From Asparagopsis taxiformis (taxonomy: Eukaryota > Rhodophyta > Florideophyceae > Bonnemaisoniales > Bonnemaisoniaceae), in NCBI GenBank assembly GCA_030407315.1, contig JALQPE010000067.1:1-64000 (forward strand): a stretch of DNA of 64,000 bases. Direction: 5' to 3'. The position numbers were made by a program, and so were the translations under genes. The notes below the pieces were generated by a model that was not told the origin of the DNA, made no database searches, and worked only from the letters and a program-made list of their open reading frames with translations. Positions 1 through 9,190 of this stretch are shown here, piece by piece; position 1 is the first letter of the stretch, and the number at the start of each line of letters is the position of its first letter.

Positions 1-1560
1 GGCAGTTCGGGAAGCTCCAGCGATGACAGCTTCGTCCCTTCACCATCCGGTGGGGTTGGACAGAAGACGGTTGCGAGGATTTCGACGGAGGGCCCTACTC
101 CCGAGAATGTGGTCGAGGGCAGCAGTGCGAAGGGCGGTGCAGATCCTGACGAATATGTCATTGAAGTCAGTGATTCTGCACCGCCCGGAGTGGAAACTTC
201 TGGGAGGAAAGTGATGCCCAGAAGGAGTACCCGCCTGCAAGCGAGTCGTTCCGGTCGTGGTGGAACGGCGGGTGGTGCTGTGGAGGTCGTCGAGCTGGAG
301 AGCGCCCCCGAGGATGCGGGTGAAAACTCCATCCTCGGGAAGCGTAACTTGGAAGCCGCTTCTGCGACGCCCGAGCCTTCTACCAAAAAGAGAAGGCTCG
401 GTGAGACTTCATCAAAGTCGTCGTCAAAGAAATCCAAGTCGGCTTCCCGAGGTCGCTCTCGGGAGCCGGTTCTCCAGTTCGACGACGCCCAGGAGAATCC
501 CATTCCCGACAGCATCGTCGATGAGAATGTGGCCGCCGTTCTCCCCAGCGCAATTGCGTCTGGCAGCCGGATGAAGTACTATATGGAAAGTACGACGGTG
601 GAGACGGTTCGGGCGGAAATGAGGGCGGCAGCATTCCAGGCAGCTGCATCGCCGGGTGCTGAGGATACGGTGGTGGACAGGTACTTTGCGGTGAAGAAGG
701 CATTGTTGGAAAACTTGGGGGTTATTGTTATGGAAGGCCTGTTGGCATCGTCCACGGCTGGTAATGCGACGCATGAGTTGTTCGGTCACTTCGCTAGGCA
801 GTTCCCGCTGGTTGAGGAGGTTGAAAAACCCTCCCAGCAGTCTGATTCTAACGATGACGACAGGGAGCCACAGGACGAGCCGCCAGCTTTCGCAAAGCCC
901 GGCTTCGATCCTTCGCCGTGGCAGTTCATCCACAACGTGGGTGATGCGAAGGACCGCATGGATGGTGGTCGTGGGCGCCTCTCTCTGCCGCGGCGTGAGT
1001 TGTGCGACAAGTTGGAGGAGGGGAATTTGGAGATGTATAAGAACAAGTTGGTGGCAGAGCTTGCTCTTGGTGTTTGTGCGGAGTTCTTGAAGTTGGGAAT
1101 GGAGGGTGAGGATCCTGTCTTCTTCCCGAAGACAGGATTGCGGCTGCTTCTTACAGCAGATGGGGCTGCGGACCAGGATGGGCACACGGACTTCAAGGTA
1201 GCGACGAATAGTGTTGGAAGTCCTACCACGTCTCCATCATATTTCATGATGTCGAGCGGAGCCGATGGGTTCTCTATAGTAGTTGCCCCTTATAGTCATG
1301 TATGCCTGGCCAGTCCGGGCGCCGATATGTGGAAGGTTCCCCCTCTCATCTTTTGGGTGCCACCCTATTCCGTATTGGTTGGTCGCGGTGACCTTTACCA
1401 TTACGGGGTCGGCTTCAGCCGAGGAGATCTTCCTGCAGGCGAGAAGTTAGTCTATGGCCTGCCCACGCGCGGCCACATCTACTTGAAGACGGAGAAGGAC
1501 GTCCTCACGGACCACATCCACACCGTCGAATATTACAAGTACGATAGGAGCAATAGATAG
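1..1560 (+). CDS. Nuclear protein with 2OG-Fe(II) dioxygenase-like C-terminal domain (5' partial)
   Basis: The frame is open from base 1 to the TAG at 1558-1560 (519 codons), so the true start lies left of the window. The first ~155 residues are low-complexity, rich in Ser, Glu, Lys and Arg, with basic clusters (KKRR, SKKSKSASRGR) that look like nuclear localisation or DNA-contact segments. The C-terminal ~150 residues resemble a double-stranded beta-helix 2-oxoglutarate/Fe(II) oxygenase: an HxD pair in GHTDF (His395, Asp397), a distal His in GDLYHYGVG (His467) and an Arg in PTRGH (about 490) that could bind 2-oxoglutarate. The gene converges on the ParB-methyltransferase-SET gene across the palindrome array, so a role in hydroxylating modified DNA or chromatin is attractive but inferred. 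Family assignment rests on motif order only; another cupin-type fold is possible. Confidence 0.6.
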   Translation, partial: GSSGSSSDDSFVPSPSGGVGQKTVARISTEGPTPENVVEGSSAKGGADPDEYVIEVSDSAPPGVETSGRKVMPRRSTRLQASRSGRGGTAGGAVEVVELESAPEDAGENSILGKRNLEAASATPEPSTKKRRLGETSSKSSSKKSKSASRGRSREPVLQFDDAQENPIPDSIVDENVAAVLPSAIASGSRMKYYMESTTVETVRAEMRAAAFQAAASPGAEDTVVDRYFAVKKALLENLGVIVMEGLLASSTAGNATHELFGHFARQFPLVEEVEKPSQQSDSNDDDREPQDEPPAFAKPGFDPSPWQFIHNVGDAKDRMDGGRGRLSLPRRELCDKLEEGNLEMYKNKLVAELALGVCAEFLKLGMEGEDPVFFPKTGLRLLLTADGAADQDGHTDFKVATNSVGSPTTSPSYFMMSSGADGFSIVVAPYSHVCLASPGADMWKVPPLIFWVPPYSVLVGRGDLYHYGVGFSRGDLPAGEKLVYGLPTRGHIYLKTEKDVLTDHIHTVEYYKYDRSNR

Positions 1561-2010
1561 CATATCAGAAGTATTAAAACCTATACTACTGTTCCCTGCT
1601 ATAAAGTTCTGTCTTTCTCATCTCAACATTGTTACCTTAGCCCATTTTTCAGTTCTCATCTATACATCTGTCCTTCATCTCATAGTTTAGTGCTACTCAG
1701 CAGATTGCTTGCTACTTTTTAATATTAGTCTACAACGTTATATGATTTTACTAGCTAGGCCGTAGGGGGAGACTAGTTTCAACCCTTGACAACGCGCAGA
1801 TTTCGACTACGAGAGCCGTCACTGTGATAAATTATTTGTAGAATTTTCGTCTATCTTCCCACCTACACTAGGCTACCTATATATATACAGGGTATAACCT
1901 GAACAGAGACCACGTGAGGTAAAATACTCCTGAGAGCTGCTCACAGCCGTACAGACCTTTGCTGAGCAATTTACCCGACTTCAAACTTCGCTTCTTACCT
2001 TTACCAGGAT

Positions 2011-2356
2011 GAGAGAAGGACGAAACTCCCTGCTGCTTACAGCCGAAGCCGTTTACCAGGGTTCCTTACAGCAAAGTCATCGTAACGATGACTTTGCTGT
2101 AAGGAACCGTTTCCTTGCAGTGGCCGAAGAATTTTTTACCGGGTAAAAAATCAGCAAGAAATTTTACCGGGTAAAAAATTGTGGCCGCTGTAATGTTTTG
2201 CTTTCTTACAGCAAAGTCATCGTTACGATGACTTTGCTGTAAGAAAACGTTTCATTACAGCGGCCACAATTTTTTTACCCGGTAAAGAAATCATGGCTGC
2301 TGTAATGATTTGTTTTCTTACAGCAAAGTCATCGTAACGATGACTTTGCTGTCAGC
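2011..2356. repeat. Palindrome array, first copy
   Basis: This copy holds three near-identical palindromes, at 2060-2108 (24-bp arms around one unpaired base), 2202-2246 and 2320-2352. All are built on the core GCAAAGTCATCGT and its reverse complement. The spacers contain repeated ACCGGGTAAAA-type motifs. The block starts with a segment beginning GAAGGACGAAACTCCC that recurs at about 2896, so it is a direct duplicate of the second copy. Each palindrome could extrude a cruciform or fold into an RNA hairpin. Confidence 0.85.
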
Positions 2357-2838
2357 ACCCCGCCGGAACTGCCAAAGCTGTAAGCAGTCTGGCTTCACCC
2401 TCTCCCCCATTTCTCTACTCCGCCTTCAGCATCCCAGCCTCTCTGGTGACGACTGACGCCTTTCGTTTCCCCCCTCACGCCCCCTCTCGCAATGAAATAC
2501 TCGTCTATTACCACGATAGGCTACTCGTACTGCCGCCTTAATTTTCCTCTACACACACCCTCCCATCCGTCTCTTCCGTACTACGATCTTAGGCTATCCT
2601 ACCTTACGATTATAGTTGTATAGTGAGTAGCTAGAGTCCTACTTATTGACGACTATAGTGCACCGGAACCGGCGCCGGTTCCCGCCCGGGCGGGTTGAAT
2701 ATATATTTTATGCCGTGAGGCACAGGTACCATATGGTCGCTGTGGCTCACGGCACAAGGAGTAGATTTTGCGACCAACAGCCGTCCAAACCATCCTCCCG
2801 TGATGTTCCCTACTTCACACTTCGCTTCTCATGTGAGA

Positions 2839-2916
2839 CAGCAGGGAGTTTCGTCCTTCTCCCATCTTGGTAAAGGTACCTTTACCAAGAAGGGAGAAGG
2901 ACGAAACTCCCTGCTG
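2839..2916. repeat. 78-bp near-perfect palindrome
   Basis: The centre lies between 2877 and 2878 (GGT|ACC). The 39-base arms are complementary except for one mismatch. The right arm is the start of the second repeat copy (GAAGGACGAAACTCCC), and the left arm is the same sequence inverted, as if two copies had joined head to head. Confidence 0.85.
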
Positions 2917-3350
2917 CTTACAGCTGAAGCCGTTTACCAGGGTTCCTTACAGCAAAGTCATCGTTACGATGACTTTGCTGTAAGAAAACAAATCATTACA
3001 GCAGCCACGATTTCTTTACCGGGTAAAAAAATTGTGGCCGCTGTAATGAAACGTTTTCTTACAGCAAAGTCATCGTAACGATGACTTTGCTGTAAGGAAC
3101 CGTTTCCTTGCAGTGGCCAAAGAATTTTTTACCGGGTAAAAAATCAGCAAGAAATTTTACCGGGTAAAAAATTGTGGCCGCTGTAATGTTTTGCTTTCTT
3201 ACAGCAAAGTCATCGTTACGATGACTTTGCTGTAAGAAAACGTTTCATTACAGCGGCCACAATTTTTTTACCCGGTAAAGAAATCATGGCTGCTGTAATG
3301 ATTTGTTTTCTTACAGCAAAGTCATCGTAACGATGACTTTGCTGTCAGCA
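2890..3350. repeat. Palindrome array, second copy, with an extra inverted segment
   Basis: Four palindromes with the same core lie at 2946-2984, 3058-3096, 3195-3239 and 3313-3345. The spacer at about 2985-3057 is the reverse complement of the spacers at about 3240-3308 and 2247-2315. The spacer therefore exists in both orientations between palindromes, which fits recombination or inversion at the palindromes. Confidence 0.85.
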
Positions 3351-3652
3351 TCCCCGGTAAACGGCCCGCACTGTAATGGGGTGACTGCTTCTCCTACATC
3401 GCTCTGTTACTGGTGTTCTACATGCTGCGTTGCTACACAATTTCGCACTCACATCTTTCTAGTTTCTCTCCCTTTCGTATCCATAGGTATAGCAGTTGAA
3501 AAGTGGATAGTTTGCACTCCAGGCCGCAGATGCCTTCCTGCAGTCATGTCACGATTGTTGTAGTGTAGTCTATAATATCTAGCGCTCTTGGAAGATGATG
3601 CACAGTCTATTGTCTCTGTCAATGCGTGTTTACTCAAATCTATCAAAGTAGC

Positions 3653-6600
3653 TCAGTTAGCTGGCCAATATTTTCTACCATAGTCAGCAAATATCTCCTC
3701 ATCAGCTTCAACGTCTCTGGTCAGAACGACCTTGACAGCATGGGGATTCTTGATATTCGAAGCAAAGTCCGGTTTGTCTATGGCATCGCCTTGTCGAAAC
3801 TCGACTGACTGTGTTCGACTCACCTCGGTCGCTTTCTCCGTTCCGTCAATGACCCGACAATCATTGAGGTAGCTGGTACAATTATAGACCGCTGGAACGA
3901 GCCAGACCTTCCGAACAGGTGCACCCCTCCCTATGTACGTGGTTTCCAATTCCATGTTGTAGTCCTGGAACCTCTGTCCTGTGCACCCAAATCCTTCCGG
4001 GCCGTACATCACTGATCTCTGCGGTTCCGAGTCTCGAATCTTCGCATAGAAAATCGTCCCGTTGTACCAGCCAATGACCGTCCCCTTCTTCAGTTTCTTC
4101 GCCGCGAATACGCCAAACCCACCACCTCTTACCTCCGATTGCGAAACATAGACACCGTAGAATGCGGCATCAGCAGCCAGAATCGCGTCCGGGTCTATGC
4201 TCCAAAACGAGTGCATGTCCTCGGCCGGCCACTGGTCCATAGGCACCCCGCTCAATCTGTGAAGCATAGAACCGTCCTTCTTCATTGACGCAACGAACAC
4301 AAGCAGATGGTTCGGCAATGCTGTCACAGCAGGTAAACCTTCTGGTGCATCTGAGATGTGCTTCTGACGAAGCCTTGGAGCTTTTCCTGTGACCGGTACC
4401 GACTCGTCCCCAAGAATACTCTCCACCTCACGCTGCAAGATCCCCCCATATCGCCCGGCTTTCACCTCACTGACGAAAGCATGCAGTATCCACTCCTGCG
4501 ATGCATCGTGGCACCTTTTTTCCTTCTCACACCCAATGAACCGACGATACGTACCATCCCTCAACGTCATACACGCTATGGCTGTGCTGTATGTTCCCGA
4601 GAAGAAATCCATCACGATATCGTTCTGCTTCGAAAATCGTTCCAGAAGCTCACGAAGAGTGGTCAACGCCTTCTGCTCATGGCGCAGTCGGTTGTTCTGC
4701 CCATCGTATTGAGCTTCACCAGCCGACAACCTCGGAACGTTGTCAATCGCGTTGGTGAACCCAGGGTGCCTCGATATGTCCGGATTGTGCAACCTGTAAT
4801 CCACCATATCGTATGCAGCCATACCCTTCCCCCGCTTATACGCATGGATAACGAAATCGTGCATATTATGCAGTGTGCACGTTTTCGTCGATGGATTGGA
4901 CGTAAAGCTGTGTGGTCGGCGAGATAGCACGACTGGAACACTGTCCACAATCATCTTGCCAGGCTCGGCATTTCTGATTGCATCCATCCATGCCACGAGT
5001 TGGCGCACGCTGGAATAGATTAGAGCATGACCGCCAGGCCGAAGAACTCGAACTATTTCACACGCAACACTCGCCAACTCTTCCGGCTCCAGAATATCGT
5101 ACTCCGAGTTTTCTCTGCCGCCTTCCCGCCTCGTGTTGAATGGAGGATCAGTGAGCACAAGCTGAACACTGTCCTCCAACACGCCATCTTCCAGGAAACT
5201 AATTTTGTCCTCCACCTCTTTGGCTACATCAGTGGCGTCACAATTCACAGTGTGAATGTAACGCCCCATCACAGCTTCCAGCTTGGTGACATATTCCGGC
5301 TTGGATTCCTTTCCGACGTCAACGAGCGGTGCTTCTGTAGGCGATACAGTGTCAACCTCCATAGCGTCATCCTCGGCCGCACCTTCTCTTGTTGCTGTTT
5401 CGCTAGCAACCGCCGCATTATCGTCCTCTCCACCACCGCGCTCCAGCCTAGCCTTCTTCCTCTGTGGCTCCAGACTATCCTCTTCTATATCCTCGCTGCC
5501 ATTGTTTGGCACTGCTGCGGATATTTCCATCTGCGCAGGTGCACCTTCAAGGATGCCAGGCTCGGGCGTATCCTCAAGACTGTGCAACTCATCCATGGTC
5601 AGAGGAAGCTTTCGTTGCTCTCGGGTTCGCAATAACCAAGCCTTCAGCCTCCTCTGACCATCCAGGGCATGAGACGTGTTCAACTTGGCTCGCATGAACG
5701 AGTTCAAGCCGAACTTGTCAGGAGTGTCGAAAAGCAAGGCTCGAAGTCTCTGCATCAGCTGACCACGCTCGGCGAACACATTCACCTCAGTGACACATTG
5801 GCGTATCGACAGCAGGAAGGCGCTTGTCAATGATCGCAGCCTTGCATCCACAGCCACTGGAAGGTCGGCACAGAACCCGTTTTCACTGTCTACAGTTTTC
5901 GGGACAATGGTCAGGTTTTTCCGATGCTCCTCGACCGCGCAGCCATCAGACCGATTCGGGAGTGACCTGAAGCAAAGGCTCGCAGGATCGAATACCATGA
6001 ACGGCCAGCACATCGATTCAACATCCTCATACCCCAACACTCTTGCCCCGGTATCCCACGCAGCTAACACACGGTCGACAACAAATCCAAGCTGGTTGGC
6101 TTGCGCACTGGATGTTGCAATTCCAACCATTCCACCACCACCAATGGCCCCGGATGTGGCTCTGGCCCGCCTAGATGGCGCACTGCCCATCTCCTTACTG
6201 CGAATAGCCAAGATACACTGGCACATCATAACCATCAGCCTCCTGAACCGCTTCTGGCTAGCCTGCAAAGAATCTTGCATGTCGGATGTAGCGCCGTCTA
6301 GAAAGTACCTGCTCGAAAGCAGTTCGCGGTTCAGTGGAGAGGACAATTCTCCGCGGGGTGTCTTGCCAAACATTTCGACGGCACGAGAACTAGTCACCCC
6401 CACCTGTTTCGGAAACTCAACCATCCTCGGAGAATCACCCATCTCTGCATTGAGTCCCCATGCATGACAAAACATTTGCCACAGACGCAAATCAATCGCA
6501 CTCGAATCTTCTGCTCGGTGATACGGCCGAAGCACAGCCAGGATAGACATGCATGAGCTGTACTGCGGTTTACCACTCAGGCTTGAAGCAATTTGGCCGC

Positions 6601-7120
6601 TTGGATCGCAGGACTTGATCCAGCCCAACACATCGGCCATCCTCACAGACGAAATATGAGCGTACTTGTCCTTTCCTTTTTGGACCCAGTACTCGTCTCT
6701 GAGATCAACGGCGATCATCAGATACTCAACAAACATCATGCGCCTTTGCAGGCCTGCAATGTCGTTGGATGTCGTCGCTCTCACACGGTCCAGCACAACA
6801 GCAGTACTGCTGTTGGTGTCCGCCACGATAGACTCTTCTCGCATAGGAATCGTAACGCCAGGAGGAAAGACGCCCTTCTCCATTCCACGTACAATTGCCA
6901 TGCAGCGGTGCGCTCCATCCAATATCTCCAGAACGCCTTCTCGAAACCTGCCAGTCACGGGATGAGCTGTGTCATAACCGCTGTTGCGAATGCTCTCCAT
7001 GAGCGCTTCCACATGACTTGCATCAACATCGCGAATCGATACGAATTTGCTGACTTGATTGGGGTCGATGAACACCCATCCGTCGTGCTTTTCACCGTGA
7101 TTGTGGAACGTTCCTTCCAT
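3653..7120 (-). CDS. ParB-like nuclease/DNA-binding + beta-class DNA methyltransferase + SET domain fusion protein
   Basis: The ATG at 7120-7118 gives 1155 residues; the frame opens three codons earlier only from a TTG. Residues ~15-135 resemble a ParB/Srx N-terminal domain with DGAHR at 68-72, matching the ParB GxHRxxA-type motif. A long middle region (~140-600) is unassigned and ends in an acidic, Lys-containing linker. Residues ~630-870 are a DNA amino-methyltransferase with motif IV TDPPFN (Asp658-Phe661) before motif I DFFSGT (Asp838), the order of the beta class (N6-adenine or N4-cytosine). Residues ~990-1153 form a SET domain: GGGFGVFA (999-1006), NCTSYLNDC (1080-1088) in place of the usual NHxCxPN, and IFADYG near the end. 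No post-SET Cys cluster is seen. One polypeptide may thus modify both DNA and a protein such as histone; target and activity are unknown. Confidence 0.85.
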   Translation of the reverse strand: MEGTFHNHGEKHDGWVFIDPNQVSKFVSIRDVDASHVEALMESIRNSGYDTAHPVTGRFREGVLEILDGAHRCMAIVRGMEKGVFPPGVTIPMREESIVADTNSSTAVVLDRVRATTSNDIAGLQRRMMFVEYLMIAVDLRDEYWVQKGKDKYAHISSVRMADVLGWIKSCDPSGQIASSLSGKPQYSSCMSILAVLRPYHRAEDSSAIDLRLWQMFCHAWGLNAEMGDSPRMVEFPKQVGVTSSRAVEMFGKTPRGELSSPLNRELLSSRYFLDGATSDMQDSLQASQKRFRRLMVMMCQCILAIRSKEMGSAPSRRARATSGAIGGGGMVGIATSSAQANQLGFVVDRVLAAWDTGARVLGYEDVESMCWPFMVFDPASLCFRSLPNRSDGCAVEEHRKNLTIVPKTVDSENGFCADLPVAVDARLRSLTSAFLLSIRQCVTEVNVFAERGQLMQRLRALLFDTPDKFGLNSFMRAKLNTSHALDGQRRLKAWLLRTREQRKLPLTMDELHSLEDTPEPGILEGAPAQMEISAAVPNNGSEDIEEDSLEPQRKKARLERGGGEDDNAAVASETATREGAAEDDAMEVDTVSPTEAPLVDVGKESKPEYVTKLEAVMGRYIHTVNCDATDVAKEVEDKISFLEDGVLEDSVQLVLTDPPFNTRREGGRENSEYDILEPEELASVACEIVRVLRPGGHALIYSSVRQLVAWMDAIRNAEPGKMIVDSVPVVLSRRPHSFTSNPSTKTCTLHNMHDFVIHAYKRGKGMAAYDMVDYRLHNPDISRHPGFTNAIDNVPRLSAGEAQYDGQNNRLRHEQKALTTLRELLERFSKQNDIVMDFFSGTYSTAIACMTLRDGTYRRFIGCEKEKRCHDASQEWILHAFVSEVKAGRYGGILQREVESILGDESVPVTGKAPRLRQKHISDAPEGLPAVTALPNHLLVFVASMKKDGSMLHRLSGVPMDQWPAEDMHSFWSIDPDAILAADAAFYGVYVSQSEVRGGGFGVFAAKKLKKGTVIGWYNGTIFYAKIRDSEPQRSVMYGPEGFGCTGQRFQDYNMELETTYIGRGAPVRKVWLVPAVYNCTSYLNDCRVIDGTEKATEVSRTQSVEFRQGDAIDKPDFASNIKNPHAVKVVLTRDVEADEEIFADYGRKYWPAN

Positions 7121-7633
7121 GGCGAACAAAGGTAGAGTTTTTAAGAAAGGGATAGTTGGTTGCTGCTTGACCAGGGTGGCGCAAAGCAGAAGTTGGTTGT
7201 TTAAAACAAAGTGTCAGCGAGTGGTAGCACTTCGGTGGCTGTTTCCTTTCCACCCCTGTCCGAACCTTTACAAGATAACTACATCGACTGTTAGCTCAAT
7301 AATCAATGTAATACTAAAGTAATACTCAAAATATTTTTCCATGCAATTTATTGGGCCCCGTAACATCTCTAAGCGTATCTTTGTAGTCCAATCGTATGCA
7401 TCCGACATTCACTTCTAGAACGATTATTCACATCAAATTTTATGCTGCAATCAGTTCATGGCAGACATCATCCACACTGACGTGTCAATTTTGTCAATTG
7501 TCCATTCTATTTCTACACCACCTAAACATCTCTTCTGGACCTTTCCAATCCTCCTAGTATATACTACTCTTTAGCAGAAGGTAACGGTTAGGCTTTCACT
7601 AATACAACAATTCTATCCCATAGCTATCCCAAC
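7121..7633. promoter_or_regulatory. Divergent intergenic/promoter region
   Basis: This 513-bp gap separates two divergently transcribed genes. A TATATAC element at 7558-7564 lies 76 bases before the rightward ATG at 7634. No clear TATA box is seen for the leftward fusion gene. No other feature is recognised. Confidence 0.5.
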
Positions 7634-8611
7634 ATGCTTCCTCTCGCTCCAAACGACGTTATAGAAGTTCAATGGGAACTTCGGCCGTTTGGGAGGAAAC
7701 GAAAAATTGTGTGGTGGTCTGCAATCGTCAAGGAAATTACTCAGGTCAAGACCGAAACAGACCCATTCCTCCATGCATTGCTCGAATACAAAGCTGAATA
7801 TGGTTTCGACTCTACCCTTTCTCAAGTCAAGATTTCAGATCGTAACGAGCTCGTCGACAAGGATTCCGGAAGGGTTCTCCCGTGGCGAAGTGGTGAGCTT
7901 CGCAGTATGGACTCACCTGCATCCCCAGCAGAGAGAGACCCGGACTACGGCATTGACCACACTCGCCACCGCCACCGCGGCATCCTTCAAGATTGCACTG
8001 CGGATCAAATGAAGAAGACCATAGCAGAAATGCTGGCAAGATTGGAAAAGCTGGAGTCAGCTGCCAAACATCCTCTTCCCCCTCCATTCGATTCCAACAG
8101 CTCCATGACCTCCTCTGCTCTGACTGTATGTAGCATTCTGTTTCAGAAGCTTGGTGTGTACACGGACAAGCCCCTCTCCCTCCGGATGACAAAATCCGAG
8201 CACTCCAGGGGAATGCGACAAACATCGCAAGAAGAAATCAGAGTACAGGCTGACTGCTCCCTTGCTCAATTCCGCACTATTGCCATTCAATGCAAGGCGA
8301 AAGAGAATCGTGATGTTCTCTTCCTGCCGTCCTTTGAGGACATCACCTTTCCCTCTGGAAATGAGTCGGATCTTTCCATCATTTTCCCCACCTTTCAGGC
8401 ACTATGTGACTCCATAGGTACCTCGCAACACGGGTTCCAGAAAATATTGGTGAAGAGCAGGGCGGAACGCGATGGAGGCAGCTCATCGATTGTCCGAATT
8501 TTAGGAAATCTAGTCGACGTTGACTGCTCTCATGATGCTCCTTCTTCCGCATTTCTCGTCGGCTCATCTGCTTACGTCCTGTCCAGCCCAGACCAACGTA
8601 TGACAGTCTAG
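7634..8611 (+). CDS. Hypothetical protein with possible Tudor-like N-terminal domain
   Basis: The ATG at 7634 lies 76 bases after a TATA-like element and gives 325 residues. Residues ~8-85 read like a small SH3-barrel chromatin-reader fold: VIEVQWELR, an aromatic VWWSAIVKEI strand, then LEYKAEYGF, similar in pattern to Tudor/agenet domains (W..A.V..I....V.Y). A short possible coiled coil (~118-140: QMKKTIAEMLARLEKLES) follows. The C-terminal ~180 residues are unassigned. It is divergent from the ParB-methyltransferase-SET gene and convergent with the next gene. A reader of methylated histone or DNA is a reasonable guess from context, but the domain call is weak and no transmembrane or signal segment is seen. 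Confidence 0.6.
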   Translation: MLPLAPNDVIEVQWELRPFGRKRKIVWWSAIVKEITQVKTETDPFLHALLEYKAEYGFDSTLSQVKISDRNELVDKDSGRVLPWRSGELRSMDSPASPAERDPDYGIDHTRHRHRGILQDCTADQMKKTIAEMLARLEKLESAAKHPLPPPFDSNSSMTSSALTVCSILFQKLGVYTDKPLSLRMTKSEHSRGMRQTSQEEIRVQADCSLAQFRTIAIQCKAKENRDVLFLPSFEDITFPSGNESDLSIIFPTFQALCDSIGTSQHGFQKILVKSRAERDGGSSSIVRILGNLVDVDCSHDAPSSAFLVGSSAYVLSSPDQRMTV

Positions 8612-9190
8612 CATCGTGGACTCTTTCCACCTACGTGATAAGGCTACTGTTACTTATGGAGCAACGTTTTCGTTACTGTGGAGACGTATTCAGCGCCGAG
8701 CTTGTTACAGCACTTTCCAGCCTCTATCAACCGCAGAGACGTTTGGTACACTACATCTACGCTTACCTTGCTGTATTTTCAGTGGTACTACTATATGCCA
8801 GGAGCTTGAAGACATTGGCTATGAGGCTATCTCTCGTCTTGGCTTCAATGCGGATTCAGACACTACCCACCCACCCTCTCCTCCACCTGCCACCTGCAGT
8901 CCGGAGCAAAAATGATAAAGCACACCTATCCGTAGTTATCCTGTTCCTGGGTATTCCATTCTAGAGCTCCTGTGGCCATCAATTTCTAGTAAAGACGGAT
9001 ACCCTCGCCCCTTCCTACTTCGACTATTCCACTACCTGTCTCTGCGCTGTTCCTTCGACTTGACACTATCGTCTGACTGGTTTCCTGATGTCTCGCACCT
9101 ATCTACTTCCATCTATTACAAAATTCACCTCAACAGAAATTTTATTTCTTCATTCTTCGTCTACTACACCGAAACTGGTTTCATCCGATA
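8612..9190. other. Intergenic region between convergent genes
   Basis: Overlapping short ORFs of about 100 codons in two frames lack domain signals or a promoter, and I do not regard them as genes. Nothing else is recognised. Confidence 0.5.

Larger units (their letters stand above)
1561..3652. other. Intergenic region between convergent genes, with palindrome array
   Basis: No credible gene is seen in this 2.1-kb stretch between two gene 3' ends. About 1561-1990 and 2360-2790 are AT-rich single-copy-looking DNA. The remainder is the palindromic repeat array described separately. Confidence 0.6.

Noticed and set aside
424..1185. Minus-strand ORF of 253 codons under the oxygenase-like gene
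   Set aside because: Arg/Leu/His-rich shadow of the plus-strand coding region.
2011..3350. CRISPR array
   Set aside because: Repeats are palindromes with related, partly inverted spacers, irregular spacing and no Cas genes; the genome is eukaryotic.
5027..6467. Plus-strand ORFs of ~200 codons under the fusion gene
   Set aside because: Antisense shadows; the minus-strand frame carries clear motifs.
8616..8964. Two overlapping ~100-codon ORFs between convergent genes
   Set aside because: No promoter, domain or start context; frames overlap each other.
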